Part shown: piece after piece, positions 34,090 through 41,618 of the stretch
How positions within the stretch are numbered: the first letter of the stretch is position 1
Layout of the letters: every line of letters begins with the position of its first letter
The notes under the pieces: generated by a model
Seen by the model: only the letters and a program-made list of their open reading frames with translations
What the model was told of the DNA's origin: nothing
Databases searched by the model: none
Translations under genes and position numbers: made by a program
From: a virus
Strand: one strand, 5' to 3'
DNA: 56,000 nucleotides
Virus record (IMG/VR): IMGVR_UViG_3300044626_000250
Span: 1-56,000 of that record

Positions 34090-34508
34090 TATGTACGTGA
34101 TTGATTTGTTATAGCAAAATCAACATGACTAGTAATAGTTCTAAAGCCCATAGGTGTTTGTTCTAATATATCTCTTTCTTTTTCAAGATTCCTATTAAGA
34201 GCATTCTCCTCTGTAAACTTCTCTGGATAACGAGCTTCTAGTTTAGCAATGTTTGTATCAAGAATTTCTCTTAAGTCCCAACCATTCATGTTACATAAGT
34301 TAGCAATATACCACATAATATCTCCTATCTCTTCTTTGATGTTTACAAAGTCTAATGGTTTCTTATATGCAATTGTTTTCTTATATACATCAGCTATCTC
34401 TGCAGCTTCTGTTTGCATACCTAACACCATGTGAAGATCATCTAGTATTGCACCATCTATCTTAACACATGTACGTGCTGCTTTCTGTTGATAATCATTA
34501 ATATTCAT
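34089..34508 (-). CDS. mazG: MazG-like nucleotide pyrophosphohydrolase
   Basis: A 139-residue protein with the metal-binding pattern EAAE (residues 34-37) and EEIGD (59-63), followed by WYIANLC, as in the MazG/all-alpha NTP pyrophosphatase superfamily. The C-terminus KLEARYPEKFTEENALNRN is also typical of phage MazG-like proteins. Such enzymes hydrolyse NTPs or dNTPs, and phage copies have been suggested to adjust nucleotide pools or (p)ppGpp signalling. The gene overlaps the recA 3' end by 11 bases. Confidence 0.85.
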   Translation of the reverse strand: MNINDYQQKAARTCVKIDGAILDDLHMVLGMQTEAAEIADVYKKTIAYKKPLDFVNIKEEIGDIMWYIANLCNMNGWDLREILDTNIAKLEARYPEKFTEENALNRNLEKERDILEQTPMGFRTITSHVDFAITNQSRT

Positions 34509-35550
34509 TTTCTATATCTTTAATTATTAATTCTACAATTTCTTGTGGTTCTGGTTCTGAAAATTCTGTTTCTTCTTCACATTCCTCAACACCTTTTAGT
34601 TTGTTTATCACTTTAGCTTCTAGCTCTAATAGTTCTTCAAAGTTTTCTTCAAGATAGTCTTTCATCTTTTCCATTCCTTGAAACTTCTCTTCCTTATATG
34701 TGAACCATGCTCCTCCTTTTTTAACAAAGTCAAACTCTACAGCATAGTCAATAATTTCTCCAAGCTTATCAAATCCATGGCCCCAAACAATGTTAATCTT
34801 AGCTTGACCAAATGGAGAAGCTAACTTGTTCTTGATTACATCAACAGTTGTTTTGTTAAGCTCATTGATCTTGTCATTGATTTTCCACACTTTCCATCTA
34901 ACGTCAGCATAATACTTAATAGCTTTACCTCCTGTAGTGGTTGTAGGCTCACCCATAGAACCAATTGCATCTCTTAGTTGAGAAATGATAAATAATGTAC
35001 AATGGTGTATATCTAACATACCTTTTACCTTCATACAAAACTTACTATTGATTCTAGCTTGAAGACCAATTGTAGCATCTCCCATCTCACCTTGTAACAC
35101 TGCTTTTGGTGTAGCAGCTGATTGACTGTCTATAACTATACAAGAAGTTATATCTTTCTCAATAAGAGCCAAGATCATATCGTATCCTTCTTCTTGTGTT
35201 TCTGGTTGATATATAAGTAGTTTATCTATATCAACACCTAATGCTCTTGCATACTTTTTGTCAAATGAATGCTCGTAGTCAAACAGTGCTGCTCTTTTTT
35301 CTGGAAAAGCTTTTTGATATTCTGCAATCTGATGTAACACAATTGTAGATTTACCACTACTCTCTGGACCAAACACTTCTATAATCTTTCCAAGCGCAGT
35401 ACCACCTGTGCCCATAGCTTCGTTTAATTGTAAAGAACCTGTATTTACAATTGTTAATTCAGTAGGAGAAACTCTCTCCATACCATACTTTTTTTCTAAT
35501 TCAGCAAGTACTAAATCAATACCTTGCTTTTCTTCTTTCTTTTTTGCCAT
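34498..35550 (-). CDS. recA: RecA-like recombinase
   Basis: A 350-residue protein: Walker A GPESSGKS (residues 61-68), then ALFDYEHSFDKKYARALGVD, SCIVIDSQSAATPKA (Walker B region), and IISQLRDAIG with a TTTTGGKAIKYYADVRWKV segment, all characteristic of RecA's core. The C-terminus is acidic (EECEEETEFSEPEPQ). It would pair homologous DNA in recombination-dependent replication or repair. It has its own promoter-like element upstream (35575-35600), after a terminator, so it begins a new transcription unit with mazG, HNH and phoH. Confidence 0.92.
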   Translation of the reverse strand: MAKKKEEKQGIDLVLAELEKKYGMERVSPTELTIVNTGSLQLNEAMGTGGTALGKIIEVFGPESSGKSTIVLHQIAEYQKAFPEKRAALFDYEHSFDKKYARALGVDIDKLLIYQPETQEEGYDMILALIEKDITSCIVIDSQSAATPKAVLQGEMGDATIGLQARINSKFCMKVKGMLDIHHCTLFIISQLRDAIGSMGEPTTTTGGKAIKYYADVRWKVWKINDKINELNKTTVDVIKNKLASPFGQAKINIVWGHGFDKLGEIIDYAVEFDFVKKGGAWFTYKEEKFQGMEKMKDYLEENFEELLELEAKVINKLKGVEECEEETEFSEPEPQEIVELIIKDIENEY

Positions 35551-35574
35551 TGTTTAATTGTTTTAATTATTGTT

Positions 35575-35600
35575 TAAAGATAGTAATTTTTTTAATTATT
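35575..35600 (-). promoter_or_regulatory. Candidate promoter of the recA operon
   Basis: Read on the minus strand: AATAATTAAAAAAATTAC then TATCTTTA. It matches the element at 55935-55960 at about 22 of 26 positions and ends 24 bases before the recA ATG. TATCTTTA differs from TAnnTTTG in the last base. Confidence 0.55.
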
Positions 35601-35675
35601 TCCTAACCTTTTGTGGTAGGATAGACCCCATAATTTAGGGTTTATGTTTCTATGATTTGTAATATTTTTAGAGAT

Positions 35676-35703
35676 AAAAAACCCCAGAAGAATACCTCTG
35701 GGG
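35676..35703 (-). terminator. Intrinsic terminator, leftward
   Basis: Arms CCCCAGA/TCTGGGG with an 8-base loop, followed on the minus strand by TTTTTT. It lies between the DUF5522-like gene and the recA promoter. Confidence 0.8.
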
Positions 35704-35732
35704 AATTTTAAACAACAAAAAAATAGAAAAGC

Positions 35733-35903
35733 TTATTCTTGTTCTATGGCATCTTTGCCATATGGACAATTGATGCAATTATTATTGCAGCATTTGCCTT
35801 GTTCTGTTAAATATTTTGAAGTGAATACAACCCTACCATCTTCTAAATAGTAGTCTACACCCTCTATATAATCTCTATCTGCCATAATATCTATGATTTT
35901 CAT
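35733..35903 (-). CDS. Small DUF5522-like Cys protein (56 aa)
   Basis: A 56-residue frame on the minus strand: it begins MKIIDIMADRDYIEGVDYYL and continues EDGRVVFTSKYL, then GKCCNNNCINCPYG. The pattern YYLEDGRVVFTxxYL plus CC-x3-C-x2-CPY is what I recall as DUF5522, a small bacterial family with a probable metal-binding Cys cluster. Here four Cys are present. The function of the family is unknown. It is the last gene before the terminator. Confidence 0.72.
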   Translation of the reverse strand: MKIIDIMADRDYIEGVDYYLEDGRVVFTSKYLTEQGKCCNNNCINCPYGKDAIEQE

Positions 35904-35907
35904 AATG

Positions 35908-36081
35908 CTAATATACAGAATTTTTTCTATTCATTGAAGACTCAATAACAATTTCTCCCTTTTTAAATAAATATTCAACACTGGTGATATTTAAATCAAA
36001 CATCTGTGAGATTTCTAAAGCTGTTAATGTAGGGAATCTTTCTTTATATTCAAATATTAAAAGTTTAGTTTTAATTTTCAT
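35908..36081 (-). CDS. Small putative winged-helix/HTH protein (57 aa)
   Basis: A 57-residue frame, ATG 36081 to TAG, that overlaps the upstream gene by 11 bases. The segment LTALEISQMFDLNITSVEYL then FKKGEIVIES has the rhythm of a helix-turn-helix (short helix, turn, recognition helix, wing). This is a possible small DNA-binding regulator; the resemblance is by pattern only. Confidence 0.45.
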   Translation of the reverse strand: MKIKTKLLIFEYKERFPTLTALEISQMFDLNITSVEYLFKKGEIVIESSMNRKNSVY

Positions 36082-36322
36082 TATTTCTAAGTTGCTTTAA
36101 TATCGTACTTTCATCTTCATACACATATCTATACTTATGATCTTTATATTCATCTAGTATAAAAGCATTATCGTATTTAGTAAGTCTTCTAAAGAATATA
36201 CTTTTATCATTGTTTGTCTCAACAGCTAGAATCAATCTGCTATCATCATATCCACAAACTACACCTGAATAATTAGGATGAGTTACTACTGTGTCTTTAT
36301 ATTGATCAAATAACCTGCGCAT
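36071..36322 (-). CDS. Hypothetical protein (83 aa)
   Basis: An 83-residue charged protein (MRRLFDQYKDTVVTHPNYSG, then VVCGYDDSRLILAVETNNDK), probably with a small beta-barrel-like core (GxVCGYDDSRLILAVE resembles the start of phage SH3-like domains). It overlaps both neighbours. No function is recognised. Confidence 0.5.
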   Translation of the reverse strand: MRRLFDQYKDTVVTHPNYSGVVCGYDDSRLILAVETNNDKSIFFRRLTKYDNAFILDEYKDHKYRYVYEDESTILKQLRNNEN

Positions 36323-36623
36323 CTTCTATAATTTTTAGTCTACGTTCTATTTCATACTCCACTTTCAAAATGAAATTAATCTTTTCTTCAAGCTCTTGAC
36401 TAAGAATTCTACCAGCAAATGGTAAAAGCATTTCAAGATTGGTATAAACTTTAGCAAGCCCAAACTTTGTATAGATTTGAGAATATTTAAATCCAGGTAT
36501 TTGTACAAGATCTGTAAACACTTCATCTACATAATGTAACACTGCAGGAATTTCAAATGTCATTCCAATCTGATCTTCTTCTAAATACGCTTTGTATTTT
36601 TCATTAAATTCTGTTGATTTCAT
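36306..36623 (-). CDS. Hypothetical helical protein (105 aa)
   Basis: A 105-residue helical protein (MKSTEFNEKYKAYLEEDQIG at the start; ILSQELEEKINFILKVEYEI near the end). It is preceded by a TACATTTG promoter-like box inside a hairpin loop, so it may begin a transcription unit that runs to the terminator at 35.7 kb. No function is recognised. Confidence 0.5.
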   Translation of the reverse strand: MKSTEFNEKYKAYLEEDQIGMTFEIPAVLHYVDEVFTDLVQIPGFKYSQIYTKFGLAKVYTNLEMLLPFAGRILSQELEEKINFILKVEYEIERRLKIIEDAQVI

Positions 36624-36637
36624 AATATTTATTTTTT

Positions 36638-36664
36638 AGGGAGACAAATGTAATTCATCTCCCT
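36638..36664 (-). promoter_or_regulatory. Hairpin with TACATTTG box in its loop
   Basis: Arms AGGGAGA/TCTCCCT enclose a 13-base loop whose minus-strand sequence contains TACATTTG (36652 down to 36645), a TAnnTTTG match 21 bases before the ATG at 36623. There is no T-run after the stem. The arms equal those of the terminator at 41.6 kb. Confidence 0.5.
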
Positions 36665-36672
36665 GATTATTC

Positions 36673-37065
36673 CTAATTTTCTTCTAATGCTGGTAAATCA
36701 ATTGGTTTTAGTCTTTCTTCTAAAAGATCAAATGCATTTTCTATAGCAGCAATTTCACAGTTTTTTCTATATGTATATCCAACTGTAGATTTGTTTTCAT
36801 TAATAGTCCACCAAAATCCATTTGATTCATCTAACAATGTACCTATATAGATATTATTTTCATCAAATACATCAAATAATGTTCTTGGTTGTACATCTAT
36901 TAATGTAGCAAGTCTTTCGTTTGTTACACCTTCCTGCTTCATCATCTCTTTGAATTCTTCAGGAACAGCTTCATCTGCAAAAGATGCTACCATTTGATTA
37001 AAGAACCAAGTTCTTATCACCTCTGTTGTAAGAGGATGCTTTTCTAATAGTTCACTTGTTTTCAT
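36673..37065 (-). CDS. Hypothetical protein (130 aa)
   Basis: A 130-residue acidic protein (MKTSELLEKHPLTTEVIRTW at the start; PRTLFDVFDENNIYIGTLLD in the middle). The C-terminal half may be a small alpha-beta fold. Its start overlaps the upstream gene by 4 bases (ATGA). No family is recognised. Confidence 0.5.
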   Translation of the reverse strand: MKTSELLEKHPLTTEVIRTWFFNQMVASFADEAVPEEFKEMMKQEGVTNERLATLIDVQPRTLFDVFDENNIYIGTLLDESNGFWWTINENKSTVGYTYRKNCEIAAIENAFDLLEERLKPIDLPALEEN

Positions 37066-37262
37066 AAATTTATTTCTTTAGTTAGTTCTATATATGCTTT
37101 TGACCACCAATCTCTTTCAAAATCATATTCTGAAAGAAGATTAATATCTCTAGTAGCATTATATTTAATTTCGTACATAAGACTTACAATTTCACAGAAC
37201 GTGGCTGTCTTCTCCATACTGAATTCATTTAAGATTTTATTTAATATATCTTCGTTATACAT
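37062..37262 (-). CDS. Hypothetical protein (66 aa)
   Basis: A 66-residue helical protein (MYNEDILNKILNEFSMEKTA at the start; DFERDWWSKAYIELTKEINL at the end). It overlaps the upstream gene by 8 bases and the downstream one by 4. No function is recognised. Confidence 0.5.
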   Translation of the reverse strand: MYNEDILNKILNEFSMEKTATFCEIVSLMYEIKYNATRDINLLSEYDFERDWWSKAYIELTKEINL

Positions 37263-37806
37263 ATTCTTTTATTTTATTAATATTTAATATTTCATTTTCT
37301 TCATCCCAACCTTTCCAAACTTCTTGATCTTCATCAAATTTTACATTGAGTCTTTCTTCCCAATATTCACGTAAATCTGATGTTTTATTAAATATACGCC
37401 ATTGCATACTTAATTCATCTCTACGTAATCCATTAACTTCAATTCTTTTTATTTTCTGAAATTGTTCTTTGAATTCATTTGAAGTTTTTGAATACTTTCC
37501 TTCTTTGATTAATTGAAAATCTTTCTTAAATTTTGGATTAAGTTTATAAACTAAAACTACTAAACCATCTTCGTAATCATAGTCATCGATGAGGGTATCA
37601 GTCCTTTCATATTCTCCATCTAAAAATTCTCTAAATGCATCTATGTTGATTGGCTTAAAAAGAACATATATACAATCTTCATATTGTATTTCTTTTTGTA
37701 AATCTTTAACAAACGCATTTATATACCCATGATATTTAAATCCTTCATTGGGCACTTTTAATGTGGGAACCATAAAAAAACTTGTTATGTTCTTTTTTAT
37801 ATCCAT
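37255..37806 (-). CDS. Hypothetical protein (183 aa)
   Basis: A 183-residue, charged alpha-beta protein (MDIKKNITSFFMVPTLKVPN at the start; YDYEDGLVVLVYKLNPKFKK in the middle). The first half resembles a small domain of unknown type found in phages; I cannot name it. Its ATG overlaps the nuclease stop by one base. Confidence 0.5.
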   Translation of the reverse strand: MDIKKNITSFFMVPTLKVPNEGFKYHGYINAFVKDLQKEIQYEDCIYVLFKPINIDAFREFLDGEYERTDTLIDDYDYEDGLVVLVYKLNPKFKKDFQLIKEGKYSKTSNEFKEQFQKIKRIEVNGLRRDELSMQWRIFNKTSDLREYWEERLNVKFDEDQEVWKGWDEENEILNINKIKEYV

Positions 37807-38864
37807 TACATTCCTTTAATGTTAACTACACCATTTGATTCATAATTCTTTCTGCTCATATTCCAAACATTATTTTCTGTAGCCCATTTAAGATCTTCTA
37901 TGATTTGTTTAACACCTGGATAGGTTCTACCCTTGTGTTCAAATCCAAGATAACACTCTTCCATGTCCTCATCAGATAATGTATATATTAATGGATTCAT
38001 ATAATTTGTGCTGTCACAAACTAAAAACTGTATGTTTTCTACATGATATCCATATAACTCACTCTGCTTATCGCCCATGGTTAGCATCAAAATTGCTCTA
38101 TAATAAAGAAATGCTTGAATATAAGCTCTTCTGTAAAGATAATACTCTTCATAGAAATTTTCAACAGTCCAAGTACATTTTAAATCAATTGGTGTAATCT
38201 TTTTTTCTTCATGATCGATTATCACCTTGTCTAGCATGCTTTTAAACAAATGACCATCCACTGAAAAGCCTTCAATCTTTAACTGATTCAGCACTGTATA
38301 GCGAGGACTATCTACCTGATTAACTATATGACTAGTAACAGAATTGATTTTTAGTTCTTCTACAATCTTCTCAGCCCAGCTAATGTCAGCAACAGTCACA
38401 ACAGTTAGATTTTTACTTCTAACAGTTTTGATTTCATTGTAATACACTTCAGCATCACTTCCAATAAACTTACCTAGTACAGCTTCATATTTAAGCTTAT
38501 ATCCACTTTCTACATAAGCATCTCTAGAGATTTCTTCAAAGGTCCTACTTACATTACCTTGATCATCTGTAGCCATTATTGTGAATCTATATAATGCTTC
38601 AACAAAATCTAGCATCATAGCTGTTGGTGGATTAGCACATGCAGATAGATAAAACTTGTCATCAAACTCTTCTGGTTCTAATAACAAGCAATCAACAATC
38701 TTACCCATATTAATAGCTTGATTCTCTTTTTCTTGTACATCTTCACCAAGAATATATTTTCTATAATATTTCTTTCTATCAAGACTAAAGTCTTTTAGTG
38801 AACTTGAGCTATCAATCATCTTAGCTCTATAATTTGCTTCTGTTTTCGTTTTTCCTGTTATCAT
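37806..38864 (-). CDS. PD-(D/E)XK nuclease
   Basis: A 352-residue protein. Near the N-terminus SSLKDFSLDRKKYYRKYILG and MGKIVDCLLLEPEEFD (a His-less version of the RecB-like start). The catalytic core is KSMLDKVIID (D212) followed by ITPIDLKC (D227, K229), the D-x(n)-DxK pattern of PD-(D/E)XK exonucleases. The next segment, NFYEEYYLYRRAYIQAFLYY, is the usual QxxxY-type helix (Q215-like Gln in AYIQAFLY). These enzymes process DNA ends in phage recombination; here with RecA and the ATPase at 48618. Its ATG overlaps the next upstream gene (ATGA). Confidence 0.82.
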   Translation of the reverse strand: MITGKTKTEANYRAKMIDSSSSLKDFSLDRKKYYRKYILGEDVQEKENQAINMGKIVDCLLLEPEEFDDKFYLSACANPPTAMMLDFVEALYRFTIMATDDQGNVSRTFEEISRDAYVESGYKLKYEAVLGKFIGSDAEVYYNEIKTVRSKNLTVVTVADISWAEKIVEELKINSVTSHIVNQVDSPRYTVLNQLKIEGFSVDGHLFKSMLDKVIIDHEEKKITPIDLKCTWTVENFYEEYYLYRRAYIQAFLYYRAILMLTMGDKQSELYGYHVENIQFLVCDSTNYMNPLIYTLSDEDMEECYLGFEHKGRTYPGVKQIIEDLKWATENNVWNMSRKNYESNGVVNIKGM

Positions 38865-39088
38865 AATGTCTGTTTAAATGCTTCTATAATTTGAGGATAG
38901 AGTGCTCTCACCTCTCTTGGTACTCTAGAGAAAAACCATCTTACTTCGCACTCGTATTCTTCTCCATTTGTATCTAGTCCTTGTGGATGCACCAACCAGA
39001 AATAATGTTTCTTGTCTCTATGCTCTACAAAACCTTCACGCCAAACTTCTTGGAAGCTTGGTTCTTTGTTAATTTCTATTCTACTCAT
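38861..39088 (-). CDS. Hypothetical protein (75 aa)
   Basis: A 75-residue protein (FQEVWREGFVEHRDKKHYFW, then LVHPQGLDTNGEEYECEVRW), rich in aromatic residues and charged. It overlaps both neighbours with ATGA arrangements. Function is unknown. Confidence 0.5.
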   Translation of the reverse strand: MSRIEINKEPSFQEVWREGFVEHRDKKHYFWLVHPQGLDTNGEEYECEVRWFFSRVPREVRALYPQIIEAFKQTL

Positions 39089-39333
39089 AGCTCTACTTCA
39101 TCAGGAACCCAATCATACCCATATAATTTATAGTCTTTGCCTCCAGGAAATTGACTTGTATAAGTTCTATCTGAAACATAAACTAATTTACTAGTTAACT
39201 CTTCATATGAAAGAGTCATCATATCTCCTTGATATGTCACTTCCATTTTGTCTTTATCAGCTATGCATTTACGCACATCATAATCCTTTAATCTTGCTTG
39301 ACCACTAGGTAAAGTTGTTACATTTTTTCTCAT
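39085..39333 (-). CDS. Hypothetical protein (82 aa)
   Basis: Start placed at the ATG at 39333, which overlaps the preceding stop in ATGA form. An upstream in-frame ATG at 39387 would overlap the previous gene by 58 bases and is less likely. The protein (MRKNVTTLPSGQARLKDYDV, then DKMEVTYQGDMMTLSYEELT) is beta-rich in the middle. No family is recognised. Confidence 0.5.
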   Translation of the reverse strand: MRKNVTTLPSGQARLKDYDVRKCIADKDKMEVTYQGDMMTLSYEELTSKLVYVSDRTYTSQFPGGKDYKLYGYDWVPDEVEL

Positions 39334-39521
39334 TTCTTTTCTAATTGAATTATACATCTTTTTAAATAATTTGCCATGTCTAAACATTCCTCATAAGAAT
39401 GTTGTAACCAGCCTTTCAGATCTATGTCTGTTCTTTCAAGTGTTGTATTGTATTTATCAATACCTCTTTTACTTCTTTCTAATAAATCAGCTCTTACAGC
39501 TTCTACAACTTTGTCTGTCAT
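39330..39521 (-). CDS. Small all-alpha protein, possibly MazG-superfamily-like (63 aa)
   Basis: A 63-residue helical protein (DKVVEAVRADLLERSKRGID, then LKGWLQHSYEECLDMANYLK). The pattern R-x2-R-x4-KYxTTLER...W-x2-H-x3-E-x2-D-x2-NYL is one I recall from phage proteins. Its E-x2-D pair in a helix resembles the metal site of all-alpha NTP pyrophosphatases, which are also represented by the MazG-like gene at 34089. The enzymatic role is uncertain. It couples to the HNH gene upstream by ATGA. Confidence 0.55.
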   Translation of the reverse strand: MTDKVVEAVRADLLERSKRGIDKYNTTLERTDIDLKGWLQHSYEECLDMANYLKRCIIQLEKK

Positions 39522-39919
39522 ATTTTTTTCTTTTTAGATTGTTTTTCTAATTGTGTTTTTGCATTGTGACAGGTTTCACAAAGACATTGTAAATTATCTT
39601 GTTCACAGAACAGTCTCTCTACAAATGATGGAAGATCATTAGCACAAGTAAGTGTTCCTGCTGGTTTTATATGATCTATATTAACTAGCTTCTCAGCAAA
39701 CCAACCCTTACATTTGTTACATTGATATTCAAACTTTTGTCTTTTATTAATTCCTTTATAAGGCCTTCTTGCTGCCATTTTGCAATCTGTTATTGGCTTC
39801 CACCATCTACTCTTTTGTCTAAGACCACTTCTAATGAATGACCAGAATGCACTTTCACTCATTGTTCCTCCATTTCTTGTCTTTTCAACCCTAGACTTTT
39901 TTATCACTTTCTTTGCCAT
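39518..39919 (-). CDS. HNH endonuclease (133 aa)
   Basis: The start chosen is ATG at 39919 (MAKKVIKKSRVEKTRNGG); an upstream in-frame TTG lies inside the hairpin at 39936-39970. The core has CNKCKGWF, VNIDHIKPA (D-H), N and CLCETCHNAKT, the HNH nuclease pattern with paired structural Cys. The length suits free-standing phage HNH nucleases. It follows the rIIB gene after a strong hairpin, so it may be expressed separately. Confidence 0.85.
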   Translation of the reverse strand: MAKKVIKKSRVEKTRNGGTMSESAFWSFIRSGLRQKSRWWKPITDCKMAARRPYKGINKRQKFEYQCNKCKGWFAEKLVNIDHIKPAGTLTCANDLPSFVERLFCEQDNLQCLCETCHNAKTQLEKQSKKKKI

Positions 39920-39935
39920 AATTGTTTTAATTAAA

Positions 39936-39970
39936 ATTCGTCCCAAATTTAATCAAAAAATGGGACGAAT
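39936..39970 (-). terminator. Strong hairpin after rIIB-like gene (terminator or leader)
   Basis: Perfect 10-bp arms ATTCGTCCCA/TGGGACGAAT with a 15-base loop, followed on the minus strand by TTTTAATT. It lies 11 bases after the rIIB-like stop and 16 bases before the HNH start, so it could end the rIIB transcript or sit in the HNH leader. Confidence 0.6.
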
Positions 39971-39981
39971 AATTAATTTAG

Positions 39982-41544
39982 TTAGTCAATTGTAACAATA
40001 CGATTGCTAATTTCAGATTTCATTTCTTCTAATGAACCAACAATCTTTCTCAATTCTTCAGAAGATAATGTTGGAAGATTAAATTCATGTTTACTAGCTT
40101 CTACAGTGAAACCTTCTTTAGCTTTTTCTGTTAGAGATTCCAATTCGCGAATTGCGTATTGCTCATCTAGCTGTAAGAAATCAAAGCTTCTGTCATTCAT
40201 AATCTGATCTGCTTCTTCAACAGTAGTTAGCATGAATGGAAGATATTCCCAACATCTACCTTTCTCTGTACCAATACCTACCACCTTCATAGGATTATGA
40301 AGAGTCATAACAGTGGTATCACCACAAAGAACATAAGGAGCTGTATAACCTGCAAAGTGTAATCCTGCTGTAGCACAATCTTGTGTAGACCAGTTACAAT
40401 CTTCTTTAGGCATGTTCACCACTTGACCAATTCTGATGTCAAATGTTTTAGTCCAGTTGTCAGTGAATCTATTCTCTTCTCTATTAGGAAGATCTAGATA
40501 AAGCTCTGTTAAGCTACCTATTCTTTGACCATGATCTACAGGCCATTCTTCAGTGTTAGTATATTCTTCTACTTCTCCTGTACCATCACATGTTTCACAA
40601 TCTATCCAACCTTCTGATTCATCATCATAATCAAAACAATCATTATCCCATCCACCTTCACCTAAACAATCAGGACATGTAGTTGTTGTATGAGTTTCTG
40701 TTCTAGTTAGTTTATCAGCATGTACAAGTTTGTATTCTCCATCTTCTAAGAAGATTGTATAATCATCTGGATTCTTCTTCCATACAGCTTTCACCTTGTT
40801 ATAAGCATTGCTCACAAAATATACAAGCTCTGGAGAACCATGTAATGTTACAACGTTACGAAGAGCTACAAAGAATCCTTGTTTAGTGATTTTGAAACTG
40901 TTCTCACTTAAGAATCTATACAATTCATTAGCAACCTCAGCTCTAGGATTCAAACAACACCACATAAAGAATCTCTTAAGAGATATATACTCTTCATCTT
41001 CATTCAATGTTTCTTCAAATGATTTATGATCTGCAGGTAAACTTCCAATTCTATCTACCACCTCAATAAACTTCTCAACAAGTAATTGAGGCATGCTTCT
41101 AGATGTTCCTGCTAGATATACAGAACTTCCTTTTACATCAAAATCAGGAAGATCTGCAAGTAGTTTAATTCCTTTCTTCAAGGCTTGCATCTTTTTCACA
41201 TCAGCTTCGTGTGCTATTCTTTCTTCAGACACTTTAGCTGTTGATATAACAGTGAGCATGTCATCAAATGATTTAGCATTAAGTATTGCATAATAGTCTT
41301 CTTCTGTAGCTTCTGACTTACTCAATACATTACCATTACTTGTAACAACAGTGAGAGTGTCATTTACCAATCTAAGTTTTTTGTACAGAGGCTTTCCTGA
41401 TCTATCTTCAGTGTTAAAATCTTCTCCATCATACTCATCATCTTGGTATTTAATTAAACTTTCTAGCTTACTAGCTACTACTTTCTCAATTGCTCTTTCT
41501 GCAGAGTTTTTGAACCATTCTAAGGACATAAATTTGTTTTTCAT
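39982..41544 (-). CDS. rIIB: rIIB-like protein with inserted zinc motif
   Basis: A 520-residue protein. Features that recall T4 RIIB-like proteins are: KRFFMWCCLNPRAEVANELYR then FLSENSFKITKQGFFVALRN; HGSPELV; and, in the C-half, a Cys-containing CATAGLHFAGYTAPYVLCGD stretch followed by NPMKVVGIGTEKGRCWEYLP. An insertion at about residues 286-325 carries CPDC (C290, C293) and CETCDGTGE (C316, C319), the DnaJ-type CxxCxGxG zinc pattern. The neighbour 41619 is rIIA-like, as in T4, where the pair affects lysis inhibition and exclusion by prophages. That function is only inferred here. The gene has its own terminator and leader upstream. Confidence 0.7.
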   Translation of the reverse strand: MKNKFMSLEWFKNSAERAIEKVVASKLESLIKYQDDEYDGEDFNTEDRSGKPLYKKLRLVNDTLTVVTSNGNVLSKSEATEEDYYAILNAKSFDDMLTVISTAKVSEERIAHEADVKKMQALKKGIKLLADLPDFDVKGSSVYLAGTSRSMPQLLVEKFIEVVDRIGSLPADHKSFEETLNEDEEYISLKRFFMWCCLNPRAEVANELYRFLSENSFKITKQGFFVALRNVVTLHGSPELVYFVSNAYNKVKAVWKKNPDDYTIFLEDGEYKLVHADKLTRTETHTTTTCPDCLGEGGWDNDCFDYDDESEGWIDCETCDGTGEVEEYTNTEEWPVDHGQRIGSLTELYLDLPNREENRFTDNWTKTFDIRIGQVVNMPKEDCNWSTQDCATAGLHFAGYTAPYVLCGDTTVMTLHNPMKVVGIGTEKGRCWEYLPFMLTTVEEADQIMNDRSFDFLQLDEQYAIRELESLTEKAKEGFTVEASKHEFNLPTLSSEELRKIVGSLEEMKSEISNRIVTID

Positions 41545-41579
41545 TTTTCTATTTATTTAATTGTTAATATGTTAAGTTA

Positions 41580-41611
41580 CAAAAAAACAGGGAGACTACC
41601 AAATCTCCCTG
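41580..41611 (-). terminator. Intrinsic terminator after rIIA-like gene
   Basis: Arms CAGGGAGA/TCTCCCTG (8 bp) with an 8-base loop, followed on the minus strand by TTTTTTTG. It separates the rIIA-like and rIIB-like genes. The T-run merges with TTTGTAACTTAA, similar to the -7 regions elsewhere, so promoter overlap is possible. Confidence 0.82.
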
Positions 41612-41618
41612 TGTTAAA

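Noticed and set aside
39920-39946. Upstream TTG start that would add nine residues to the HNH protein.
   Set aside because: The TTG lies in the hairpin at 39936-39970, and the ATG at 39919 begins MAKK, a typical start.
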